Assembly: GCA_037783415.1 (NCBI GenBank)
Contig: JAZGTN010000001.1
Coordinates: 248,001-312,000 of the forward strand
Source: Leptasterias polaris
Taxonomy: Eukaryota > Echinodermata > Asteroidea > Forcipulatida > Asteriidae
Length of the DNA stretch: 64,000 nt
Direction: 5' to 3'
The position numbers and the translations under genes were made by a program. Each line of letters starts with the position of its first letter. The stretch's first letter is position 1. Below the pieces are notes generated by a model. That model had not been told where the DNA came from and searched no databases. It was given only the letters and a program-made list of their open reading frames with translations. Positions 44,199-56,600 of the stretch are shown one piece after another.

Positions 44199-47100
44199 CT
44201 ACCCAAAGAAAATGAAAGTTTTAAAAAAGGCCAAGAAATAGTGCCTGCGGAAAACGTTGAGACCCTGAAATAAAGTTAAATCTACGGTTGACAATAACTC
44301 CTGATCACAGCATGCCAGAGAGACAAATTTTGTTACCTGATTCTTCCCTGAATACTCCCAAATCCGAAAATCAGAATGTGAGGGCCAGCAGGCGCCATCT
44401 TCATACCGCAAATTACCAGCGAGCGGGGACCATCCGAAGTCGACGCAATAGCGACTTCATTTGAACGAGCTATTTTAAAACAAATTCAAAGTAAGCACGG
44501 TCAAATCAACATGACATCATTTTTGGATTGGCACAAAATTTACACCACTCGAAGGTCAAGTACTAGGGGTCATGTGACCGAATTCTTGGGGCGGAGAGAC
44601 ATTTCTAGACGGCGCTAGCGGCCAGAGAGTCACCCCTACCCAAAGAAAATGAGAAGTTTTCAAGCAAAATCAAAGTAAGTACGCTCAAATCAACCTGACA
44701 TCATTTTTGGATTGGCACAAAATTTACACCACTCGAAGGTCAAGTACTAGGGGTCATGTGACCGAATTCTTGGGGCGGAGAGACATTTCTAGACGGCGCT
44801 AGCGGCCAGAGAGTCACCCCTACCCAAAGAAAATGAGAAGTTTTCAAGCAAAATCAAAGTAAGTACGCTCAAATCAACCTGACATCATTTTTGGATTGGC
44901 ACAAAATTTACACCACTCGAAGGTCAAGTACTAGGGGTCATGTGACCGAATTCTTGGGGCGGAGAGACATTTCTAGACGGCGCTAGTGGCCAGAGAGTCA
45001 CCCCTACCCAAAGAAAATGAAAGTTTTAAAAAAGGCCAAGAAATAGTGCCTGCGGAAAACGTTGAGACCCTGAAATAAAGTTAAATCTACGGTTGACAAT
45101 AACTCCTGATCACAGCATGCCAGAGAGACAAATTTTGTTACCTGATTCTTCCCTGAATACTCCCAAATCCGAAAATCAGAATGTGAGGGCCAGCAGGCGC
45201 CATCTTCATACCGCAAATTACCAGCGAGCGGGGACCATCCGAAGTCGACGCAATAGCGACTTCATTTGAACGAGCTATTTTAAAACAAATTCAAAGTAAG
45301 CACGGTCAAATCAACATGACATCATTTTTGGATTGGCACAAAATTTACACCACTCGAAGGTCAAGTACTAGGGGTCATGTGACCGAATTCTTGGGGCGGA
45401 GAGACATTTCTAGACGGCGCTAGCGGCCAGAGAGTCACCCCTACCCAAAGAAAATGAGAAGTTTTCAAGCAAAATCAAAGTAAGTACGCTCAAATCAACC
45501 TGACATCATTTTTGGATTGGCACAAAATTGACACCACTCGAAGGTCAAGTACTAGGGGTCATGTGACCGAATTCTTGGGGCGGAGAGACATTTCTAGACG
45601 GCGCTAGCGGCCAGAGAGTCACCCCTACCCAAAGAAAATGAGAAGTTTTCAAGCAAAATCAAAGTAAGTACGCTCAAATCAACCTGACATCATTTTTGGA
45701 TTGGCACAAAATTTACACCACTCGAAGGTCAAGTACTAGGGGTCATGTGACCGAATTCTTGGGGCGGAGAGACATTTCTAGACGGCGCTAGTGGCCAGAG
45801 AGTCACCCCTACCCAAAGAAAATGAAAGTTTTAAAAAAGGCCAAGAAATAGTGCCTGCGGAAAACGTTGCGACCCTGAAATAAAGTTAAATCTACGGTTG
45901 ACAATAACTCCTGATCACAGCATGCCAGAGAGACAAATTTTGTTACCTGATTCTTCCCTGAATACTCCCAAATCCGAAAATCAGAATGTGAGGGCCAGCA
46001 GGCGCCATCTTCATACCGCAAATTACCAGCGAGCGGGGACCATCCGAAGTCGACGCAATAGCGACTTCATTTGAACGAGCTATTTTAAAACAAATTCAAA
46101 GTAAGCACGGTCAAATCAACATGACATCATTTTTGGATTGGCACAAAATTTACACCACTCGAAGGTCAAGTACTAGGGGTCATGTGACCGAATTCTTGGG
46201 GCGGAGAGACATTTCTAGACGGCGCTAGCGGCCAGAGAGTCACCCCTACCCAAAGAAAATGAGAATTTTTCAAGCAAAATCAAAGTAAGTACGCTCAAAT
46301 CAACCTGACATCATTTTTGGATTGGCACAAAATTTACACCACTCGAAGGTCAAGTACTAGGGGTCATGTGACCGAATTCTTGGGGCGGAGAGACATTTCT
46401 AGACGGCGCTAGCGGCCAGAGAGTCACCCCTACCCAAAGAAAATGAGAAGTTTTCAAGCAAAATCAAAGTAAGTACGCTCAAATCAACCTGACATCATTT
46501 TTGGATTGGCACAAAATTTACACCACTCGAAGGTCAAGTACTAGGGGTCATGTGACCGAATTCTTGGGGCGGAGAGACATTTCTAGACGGCGCTAGTGGC
46601 CAGAGAGTCACCCCTACCCAAAGAAAATGAAAGTTTTAAAAAAGGCCAAGAAATAGTGCCTGCGGAAAACGTTGAGACCCTGAAATAAAGTTAAATCTAC
46701 GGTTGACAATAACTCCTGATCACAGCATGCCAGAGAGACAAATTTTGTTACCTGATTCTTCCCTGAATACTCCCAAATCCGAAAATCAGAATGTGAGGGC
46801 CAGCAGGCGCCATCTTCATACCGCAAATTACCAGCGAGCGGGGACCATCCGAAGTCGACGCAATAGCGACTTCATTTGAACGAGCTATTTTAAAACAAAT
46901 TCAAAGTAAGCACGGTCAAATCAACATGACATCATTTTTGGATTGGCACAAAATTTACACCACTCGAAGGTCAAGTACTAGGGGTCATGTGACCGAATTC
47001 TTGGGGCGGAGAGACATTTCTAGACGGCGCTAGCGGCCAGAGAGTCACCCCTACCCAAAGAAAATGAGAAGTTTTCAAGCAAAATCAAAGTAAGTACGCT

Positions 47101-49833
47101 CAAATCAACCTGACATCATTTTTGGATTGGCACAAAATTTACACCACTCGAAGGTCAAGTACTAGGGGTCATGTGACCGAATTCTTGGGGCGGAGAGACA
47201 TTTCTAGACGGCGCTAGCGGCCAGAGAGTCACCCCTACCCAAAGAAAATGAGAAGTTTTCAAGCAAAATCAAAGTAAGTACGCTCAAATCAACCTGACAT
47301 CATTTTTGGATTGGCACAAAATTTACACCACTCGAAGGTCAAGTACTAGGGGTCATGTGACCGAATTCTTGGGGCGGTGAGACATTTCTAGACGGCGCTA
47401 GTGGCCAGAGAGTCACCCCTACCCAAAGAAAATGAAAGTTTTAAAAAAGGCCAAGAAATAGTGCCTGCGGAAAACGTTGAGACCCTGAAATAAAGTTAAA
47501 TCTACGGTTGACAATAACTCCTGATCACAGCATGCCAGAGAGACAAATTTTGTTACCTGATTCTTCCCTGAATACTCCCAAATCCGAAAATCAGAATGTG
47601 AGGGCCAGCAGGCGCCATCTTCATACCGCAAATTACCAGCGAGCGGGGACCATCCGAAGTCGACGCAATAGCGACTTCATTTGAACGAGCTATTTTAAAA
47701 CAAATTCAAAGTAAGCACGGTCAAATCAACATGACATCATTTTTGGATTGGCACAAAATTTACACCACTCGAAGGTCAAGTACTAGGGGTCATGTGACCG
47801 AATTCTTGGGGCGGAGAGACATTTCTAGACGGCGCTAGCGGCCAGAGAGTCACCCCTACCCAAAGAAAATGAGAAGTTTTCAAGCAAAATCAAAGTAAGT
47901 ACGCTCAAATCAACCTGACATCATTTTTGGATTGGCACAAAATTTACACCACTCGAAGGTCAAGTACTAGGGGTCATGTGACCGAATTCTTGGGGCGGAG
48001 AGACATTTCTAGACGGCGCTAGCGGCCAGAGAGTCACCCCTACCCAAAGAAAATGAGAAGTTTTCAAGCAAAATCAAAGTAAGTACGCTCAAATCAACCT
48101 GACATCATTTTTGGATTGGCACAAAATTTACACCACTCGAAGGTCAAGTACTAGGGGTCATGTGACCGAATTCTTGGGGCGGAGAGACATTTCTAGACGG
48201 CGCTAGTGGCCAGAGAGTCACCCCTACCCAAAGAAAATGAAAGTTTTAAAAAAGGCCAAGAAATAGTGCCTGCGGAAAACGTTGCGACCCTGAAATAAAG
48301 TTAAATCTACGGTTGACAATAACTCCTGATCACAGCATGCCAGAGAGACAAATTTTGTTACCTGATTCTTCCCTGAATACTCCCAAATCCGAAAATCAGA
48401 ATGTGAGGGCCAGCAGGCGCCATCTTCATACCGCAAATTACCAGCGAGCGGGGACCATCCGAAGTCGACGCAATAGCGACTTCATTTGAACGAGCTATTT
48501 TAAAACAAATTCAAAGTAAGCACGGTCAAATCAACATGACATCATTTTTGGATTGGCACAAAATTTACACCACTCGAAGGTCAAGTACTAGGGGTCATGT
48601 GACCGAATTCTTGGGGCGGAGAGACATTTCTAGACGGCGCTAGCGGCCAGAGAGTCACCCCTACCCAAAGAAAATGAGAAGTTTTCAAGCAAAATCAAAG
48701 TAAGTACGCTCAAATCAACCTGACATCATTTTTGGATTGGCACAAAATTTACACCACTCGAAGGTCCAGTACTAGGGGTCATGTGACCGAATTCTTGGGG
48801 CGGAGAGACATTTCTAGACGGCGCTAGCGGCCAGAGAGTCACCCCTACCCAAAGAAAATGAGAAGTTTTCAAGCAAAATCAAAGTAAGTACGCTCAAATC
48901 AACCTGACATCATTTTTGGATTGGCACAAAATTTACACCACTCGAAGGTCAAGTACTAGGGGTCATGTGACCGAATTCTTGGGGCGGAGAGACATTTCTA
49001 GACGGCGCTAGTGGCCAGAGAGTCACCCCTACCCAAAGAAAATGAAAGTTTTAAAAAAGGCCAAGAAATAGTGCCTGCGGAAAACGTTGAGACCCTGAAA
49101 TAAAGTTAAATCTACGGTTGACAATAACTCCTGATCACAGCATGCCAGAGAGACAAATTTTGTTACCTGATTCTTCCCTGAATACTCCCAAATCCGAAAA
49201 TCAGAATGTGAGGGCCAGCAGGCGCCATCTTCATACCGCAAATTACCAGCGAGCGGGGACCATCCGAAGTCGACGCAATAGCGACTTCATTTGAACGAGC
49301 TATTTTAAAACAAATTCAAAGTAAGCACGGTCAAATCAACATGACATCATTTTTGGATTGGCACAAAATTTACACCACTCGAAGGTCAAGTACTAGGGGT
49401 CATGTGACCGAATTCTTGGGGCGGAGAGACATTTCTAGACGGCGCTAGCGGCCAGAGAGTCACCCCTACCCAAAGAAAATGAGAAGTTTTCAAGCAAAAT
49501 CAAAGTAAGTACGCTCAAATCAACCTGACATCATTTTTGGATTGGCACAAAATTTACACCACTCGAAGGTCAAGTACTAGGGGTCATGTGACCGAATTCT
49601 TGGGGCGGAGAGACATTTCTAGACGGCGCTAGCGGCCAGAGAGTCACCCCTACCCAAAGAAAATGAGAAGTTTTCAAGCAAAATCAAAGTAAGTACGCTC
49701 AAATCAACCTGACATCATTTTTGGATTGGCACAAAATTTACACCACTCGAAGGTCAAGTACTAGGGGTCATGTGACCGAATTCTTGGGGCGGAGAGACAT
49801 TTCTAGACGGCGCTAGTGGCCAGAGAGTCACCC
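44199..49833. repeat. Run of seven standard units
   Basis: All are 805 bp, starting at 44199 through 49029. The third (45809) and sixth (48224) carry GCGACC. Private changes include AAATTGACACC near 45530, GAATTTTTCAAG near 46266, GGGGCGGTGAG near 47378 and AAGGTCCAG near 48767. Confidence 0.94.
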
Positions 49834-50454
49834 CTACCCAAAGAAAATGAAAGTTTTAAAAAAGGCCAAGAAATAGTGCCTGCGGAAAACGTTGAGACCC
49901 TGAAATAAAGTTAAATCTACGGTTGACAATAACTCCTGATCACAGCATGCCAGAGAGACAAATTTTGTTACCTGATTCTTCCCTGAATACTCCCAAATCC
50001 GAAAATCAGAATGTGAGGGCCAGCAGGCGCCATCTTCATACCGCAAATTACCAGCGAGCGGGGACCATCCGAAGTCGACGCAATAGCGACTTCATTTGAA
50101 CGAGCTATTTTAAAACAAATTCAAAGTAAGCACGGTCAAATCAACATGACATCATTTTTGGATTGGCACAAAATTTACACCACTCGAAGGTCAAGTACTA
50201 GGGGTCATGTGACCGAATTCTTGGGGCGGAGAGACATTTCTAGACGGCGCTAGCGGCCAGAGAGTCACCCCTACCCAAAGAAAATGAGAAGTTTTCAAGC
50301 AAAATCAAAGTAAGTACGCTCAAATCAACCTGACATCATTTTTGGATTGGCACAAAATTTACACCACTCGAAGGTCAAGTACTAGGGGTCATGTGACCGA
50401 ATTCTTGGGGCGGAGAGACATTTCTAGACGGCGCTAGTGGCCAGAGAGTCACCC
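49834..50454. repeat. HOR unit with two monomers (A-C), 621 bp
   Basis: Lacks B; otherwise consensus. It follows a run of seven standard units, as do the two-monomer units at 37571 and 59240. Confidence 0.93.
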
Positions 50455-51443
50455 CTACCCAAAGAAAATGAAAGTTTTAAAAAAGGCCAAGAAATAGTGC
50501 CTGCGGAAAACGTTGAGACCCTGAAATAAAGTTAAATCTACGGTTGACAATAACTCCTGATCACAGCATGCCAGAGAGACAAATTTTGTTACCTGATTCT
50601 TCCCTGAATACTCCCAAATCCGAAAATCAGAATGTGAGGGCCAGCAGGCGCCATCTTCATACCGCAAATTACCAGCGAGCGGGGACCATCCGAAGTCGAC
50701 GCAATAGCGACATCATTTGAACGAGCTATTTTAAAACAAATTCAAAGTAAGCACGGTCAAATCAACATGACATCATTTTTGGATTGGCACAAAATTTACA
50801 CCACTCGAAGGTCAAGTACTAGGGGTCATGTGACCGAATTCTTGGGGCGGAGAGACATTTCTAGACGGCGCTAGCGGCCAGAGAGTCACCCCTACCCAAA
50901 GAAAATGAGAAGTTTTCAAGCAAAATCAAAGTAAGTACGCTCAAATCAACCTGACATCATTTTTGGATTGGCACAAAATTTACACCACTCGAAGGTCAAG
51001 TACTAGGGGTCATGTGACCGAATTCTTGGGGCGGAGAGACATTTCTAGACGGCGCTAGCGGCCAGAGAGTCACCCCTACCCAAAGAAAATGAGAAGTTTT
51101 CAAGCAAAATCAAAGTAAGTACGCTCAAATCAACCTGACATCATTTTTGGATTGGCACAAAATTTACACCACTCGAAGGTCAAGTACTAGGGGTCATGTG
51201 ACCGAATTATTGGGGCGGAGAGACATTTCTAGACGGCGCTAGCGGCCAAAGAGTCACCCCTACCCAAAGAAAATGAGAAGTTTTCAAGCAAAATCAAAGT
51301 AAGTACGCTCAAATCAACCTGACATCATTTTTGGATTGGCACAAAATTTACACCACTCGAAGGTCAAGTACTAGGGGTAATGTGACCGAATTCTTGGGGC
51401 GGAGAGACATTTCTAGACGGCGCTAGTGGCCAGAGAGTCACCC
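50455..51443. repeat. HOR unit with four monomers (A-B-B-C), 989 bp
   Basis: GCGACATCATTTG near 50712 alters the stem of the segment's hairpin. The second B has lost its GAATTC site at 51209 and has GGCCAAAGAG. The C monomer has GGGGTAATGTGACC near 51379. Confidence 0.93.
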
Positions 51444-52248
51444 CTACCCAAAGAAAATGAAAGTTTTAAAAAAGGCCAAGAAATAGTGCCTGCGGAAAAC
51501 GTTGAGACCCTGAAATAAAGTTAAATCTACGGTTGACAATAACTCCTGATCACAGCATGCCAGAGAGACAAATTTTGTTACCTGATTCTTCCCTGAATAC
51601 TCCCAAATCCGAAAATCAGAATGTGAGGGCCAGCAGGCGCCATCTTCATACCGCAAATTACCAGCGAGCGGGGACCATCCGAAGTCGACGCAATAGCGAC
51701 TTCATTTGAACGAGCTATTTTAAAACAAATTCAAAGTAAGCACGGTCAAATCAACATGACATCATTTTTGGATTGGCACAAAATTTACACCACTCGAAGG
51801 TCAAGTACTAGGGGTCATGTGACCGAATTCTTGGGGCGGAGAGACATTTCTAAACGGCGCTAGCGGCCAGAGAGTCACCCCTACCCAAAGAAAATGAGAA
51901 GTTTTCAAGCAAAATCAAAGTAAGTACGCTCAAATCAACCTGACATCATTTTTGGATTGGCACAAAATTTACACCACTCGAAGGTCAAGTACTAGGGGTC
52001 ATGTGACCGAATTCTTGGGGCGGAGAGACATTTCTAGACGGCGCTAGCGGCCAGAGAGTCACCCCTACCCAAAGAAAATGAGAAGTTTTCAAGCAAAATC
52101 AAAGTAAGTACGCTCAAATCAACCTGACATCATTTTTGGATTGGCACAAAATTTACACCACTCGAAGGTCAAGTACTAGGGGTCATGTGACCGAATTCTT
52201 GGGGCGGAGAGACATTTCTAGACGGCGCTAGTGGCCAGAGAGTCACCC
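51444..52248. repeat. Standard HOR unit
   Basis: A-B-C with CTAAACGGCG for CTAGACGGCG near 51853 in monomer A. Confidence 0.95.
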
Positions 52249-53605
52249 CTACCCAAAGAAAATGAAAGTTTTAAAAAAGGCCAAGAAATAGTGCCTGCGG
52301 AAAACGTTGAGACCCTGAAATAAAGTTAAATCTACGGTTGACAATAACTCCTGATCACAGCATGCCAGAGAGACAAATTTTGTTACCTGATTCTTCCCTG
52401 AATACTCCCAAATCCGAAAATCAGAATGTGAGGGCCAGCAGGCGCCATCTTCATACCGCAAATTACCAGCGAGCGGGGACCATCCGAAGTCGACGCAATA
52501 GCGACTTCATTTGAACGAGCTATTTTAAAACAAATTCAAAGTAAGCACGGTCAAATCAACATGACATCATTTTTGGATTGGCACAAAATTTACACCACTC
52601 GAAGGTCAAGTACTAGGGGTCATGTGACCGAATTCTTGGGGCGGAGACACATTTCTAGACGGCGCTAGCGGCCAGAGAGTCACCCCTACCCAAAGAAAAT
52701 GAGAAGTTTTCAAGCAAAATCAAAGTAAGTACGCTCAAATCAACCTGACATCATTTTTGGATTGGCACAAAATTTACACCACTCGAAGGTCAAGTACTAG
52801 GGGTCATGTGACCGAATTCTTGGGGCGGAGAGACATTTCTAGACGGCGCTAGTGGCCAGAGAGTCACCCCTACCCAAAGAAAATGAGAAGTTTTCAAGCA
52901 AAATCAAAGTAAGTACGCTCAAATCAACCTGACATCATTTTTGGATTGGCACAAAATTTACACCACTCGAAGGTCAAGTACTAGGGGTCATGTGACCGAA
53001 TTCTTGGGGCGGAGAGACATTTCTAGACGGCGCTAGCGGCCAGAGAGTCACCCCTACCCAAAGAAAATGAGAAGTTTTCAAGCAAAATCAAAGTAAGTAC
53101 GCTCAAATCAACCTGACATCATTTTTGGATTGGCACAAAATTTACACCACTCGAAGGTCAAGTACTAGGGGTCATGTGACCGAATTCTTGGGGCGGAGAG
53201 ACATTTCTAGACGGCGCTAGCGGCCAGAGAGTCACCCCTACCCAAAGAAAATGAGAAGTTTTCAAGCAAAATCAAAGTAAGTACGCTCAAATCAACCTGA
53301 CATCATTTTTGGATTGGCACAAAATTTACACCACTCGAAGGTCAAGTACTAGGGGTCATGTGACCGAATTCTTGGGGCGGAGAGACATTTCTAGACGGCG
53401 CTAGCGGCCAGAGAGTCACCCCTACCCAAAGAAAATGAGAAGTTTTCAAGCAAAATCAAAGTAAGTACGCTCAAATCAACCTGACATCATTTTTGGATTG
53501 GCACAAAATTTACACCACTCGAAGGTCAAGTACTAGGTGTCATGTGACCGAATTCTTGGGGCGGAGAGACATTTCTAGACGGCGCTAGTGGCCAGAGAGT
53601 CACCC
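52249..53605. repeat. HOR unit with six monomers (A-C-B-B-B-C), 1357 bp
   Basis: The second monomer is C type (GCTAGTGG near 52849) and is followed directly by plain B monomers. This is the second out-of-order C-to-B junction in the window. Monomer A has GGAGACACATT near 52649, and the last monomer has CTAGGTGTCATG near 53538. Confidence 0.93.
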
Positions 53606-56600
53606 CTACCCAAAGAAAATGAAAGTTTTAAAAGGCCAAGAAATAGTGCCTGCGGAAAACGTTGAGACCCTGAAATAAAGTTAAATCTACGGTTGACAAT
53701 AACTCCTGATCACAGCATGCCAGAGAGACAAATTTTGTTACCTGATTCTTCCCTGAATACTCCCAAATCCGAAAATCAGAATGTGAGGGCCAGCAGGCGC
53801 CATCTTCATACCGCAAATTACCAGCGAGCGGGGACCATCCGAAGTCGACGCAATAGCGACTTCATTTGAACGAGCTATTTTAAAACAAATTCAAAGTAAG
53901 CACGGTCAAATCAACATGACATCATTTTTGGATTGGCACAAAATTTACACCACTCGAAGGTCAAGTACTAGGGGTCATGTGACCGAATTCTTGGGGCGGA
54001 GAGACATTTCTAGACGGCGCTAGCGGCCAGAGAGTCACCCCTACCCAAAGAAAATGAGAAGTTTTCAAGCAAAATCAAAGTAAGTACGCTCAAATCAACC
54101 TGACATCATTTTTGGATTGGCACAAAATTTACACCACTCGAAGGTCAAGTACTAGGGGTCATGTGACCGAATTCTTGGGGCGGAGAGACATTTTTAGACG
54201 GCGCTAGCGGCCAGAGAGTCACCCCTACCCAAAGAAAATGAGAAGTTTTCAAGCAAAATCAAAGTAAGTACGCTCAAATCAACCTGACATCATTTTTGGA
54301 TTGGCACAAAATTTACACCACTCGAAGGTCAAGTACTAGGGGTCATGTGACCGAATTCTTGGGGCGGAGAGACATTTCTAGACGGCGCTAGTTGCCAGAG
54401 AGTCACCCCTACCCAAAGAAAATGAAAGTTTTAAAAAAGGCCAAGAAATAGTGCCTGCGGAAAACGTTGAGACCCTGAAATAAAGTTAAATCTACGGTTG
54501 ACAATAACTCCTGATCACAGCATGCCAGAGAGACAAATTTTGTTACCTGATTCTTCCCTGAATACTCCCAAATCCGAAAATCAGAATGTGAGGGCCAGCA
54601 GGCGCCATCTTCATACCGCAAATTACCAGCGAGCGGGGACCATCCGAAGTCGACGCAATAGCGACTTCATTTGAACGAGCTATTTTAAAACAAATTCAAA
54701 GTAAGCACGGTCAAATCAACATGACATCATTTTTGGATTGGCACAAAATTTACACCACTCGAAGGTCAAGTACTAGGGATCATGTGACCGAATTCTTGGG
54801 GCGGAGAGACATTTCTAGACGGCGCTAGCGGCCAGAGAGTCACCCCTACCCAAAGAAAATGAGAAGTTTTCAAGCAAAATCAAAGTAAGTACGCTCAAAT
54901 CAACCTGACATCATTTTTGGATTGGCACAAAATTTACACCACTCGAAGGTCAAGTACTAGGGGTCATGTGACCGAATTCTTGGGGCGGAGAGACATTTCT
55001 AGACGGCGCTAGCGGCCAGAGAGTCACCCCTACCCAAAGAAAATGAGAAGTTTTCAAGCAAAATCAAAGTAAGTACGCTCAAATCAACCTGACATCATTT
55101 TTGGATTGGCACAAAATTTACACCACTCGAAGGTCAAGTACTAGGGGTCATGTGACCGAATTCTTGGGGCGGAGAGACATTTCTAGACGGCGCTAGTGGC
55201 CAGAGAGTCACCCCTACCCAAAGAAAATGAAAGTTTTAAAAAAGGCCAAGAAATAGTGCCTGCGGAAAACGTTGAGACCCTGAAATAAAGTTAAATCTAC
55301 GGTTGACAATAACTCCTGATCACAGCATGCCAGAGAGACAAATTTTGTTACCTGATTCTTCCCTGAATACTCCCAAATCCGAAAATCAGAATGTGAGGGC
55401 CAGCAGGCGCCATCTTCATACCGCAAATTACCAGCGAGCGGGGACCATCCGAAGTCGACGCAATAGCGACTTCATTTGAACGAGCTATTTTAAAACAAAT
55501 TCAAAGTAAGCACGGTCAAATCAACATGACATCATTTTTGGATTGGCACAAAATTTACACCACTCGAAGGTCAAGTACTAGGGGTCATGTGACCGAATTC
55601 TTGGGGCGGAGAGACATTTCTAGACGGCGCTAGCGGCCAGAGAGTCACCCCTACCCAAAGAAAATGAGAAGTTTTCAAGCAAAATCAAAGTAAGTACGCT
55701 CAAATCAACCTGACATCATTTTTGGATTGGCACAAAATTTACACCACTCGAAGGTCAAGTACTAGGGGTCATGTGACCGAATTCTTGGGGCGGAGAGACA
55801 TTTCTAGACGGCGCTAGCGGCCAGAGAGTCACCCCTACCCAAAGAAAATGAGAAGTTTTCAAGCAAAATCAAAGTAAGTACGCTCAAATCAACCTGACAT
55901 CATTTTTGGATTGGCACAAAATTTACACCACTCGAAGGTCAAGTACTAGGGGTCATGTGACCGAATTCTTGGGGCGGAGAGACATTTCTAGACGGCGCTA
56001 GGTGGCCAGAGAGTCACCCCTACCCAAAGAAAATGAAAGTTTTAAAAAAGGCCAAGAAATAGTGCCTGCGGAAAACGTTGAGACCCTGAAATAAAGTTAA
56101 ATCTACGGTTGACAATAACTCCTGATCACAGCATGCCAGAGAGACAAATTTTGTTACCTGATTCTTCCCTGAATACTCCCAAATCCGAAAATCAGAATGT
56201 GAGGGCCAGCAGGCGCCATCTTCATACCGCAAATTACCAGCGAGCGGGGACCATCCGAAGTCGACGCAATAGCGACTTCATTTGAACGAGCTATTTTAAA
56301 ACAAATTCAAAGTAAGCACGGTCAAATCAACATGACATCATTTTTGGATTGGCACAAAATTTACACCACTCGAAGGTCAAGTACTAGGGGTCATGTGACC
56401 GAATTCTTGGGGCGGAGAGACATTTCTAGACGGCGCTAGCGGCCAGAGAGTCACCCCTACCCAAAGAAAATGAGAAGTTTTCAAGCAAAATCAAAGTAAG
56501 TACGCTCAAATCAACCTGACATCATTTTTGGATTGGCACAAAATTTACACCACTCGAAGGTCAAGTACTAGGGGTCATGTGACCGAATTCTTGGGGCGGA

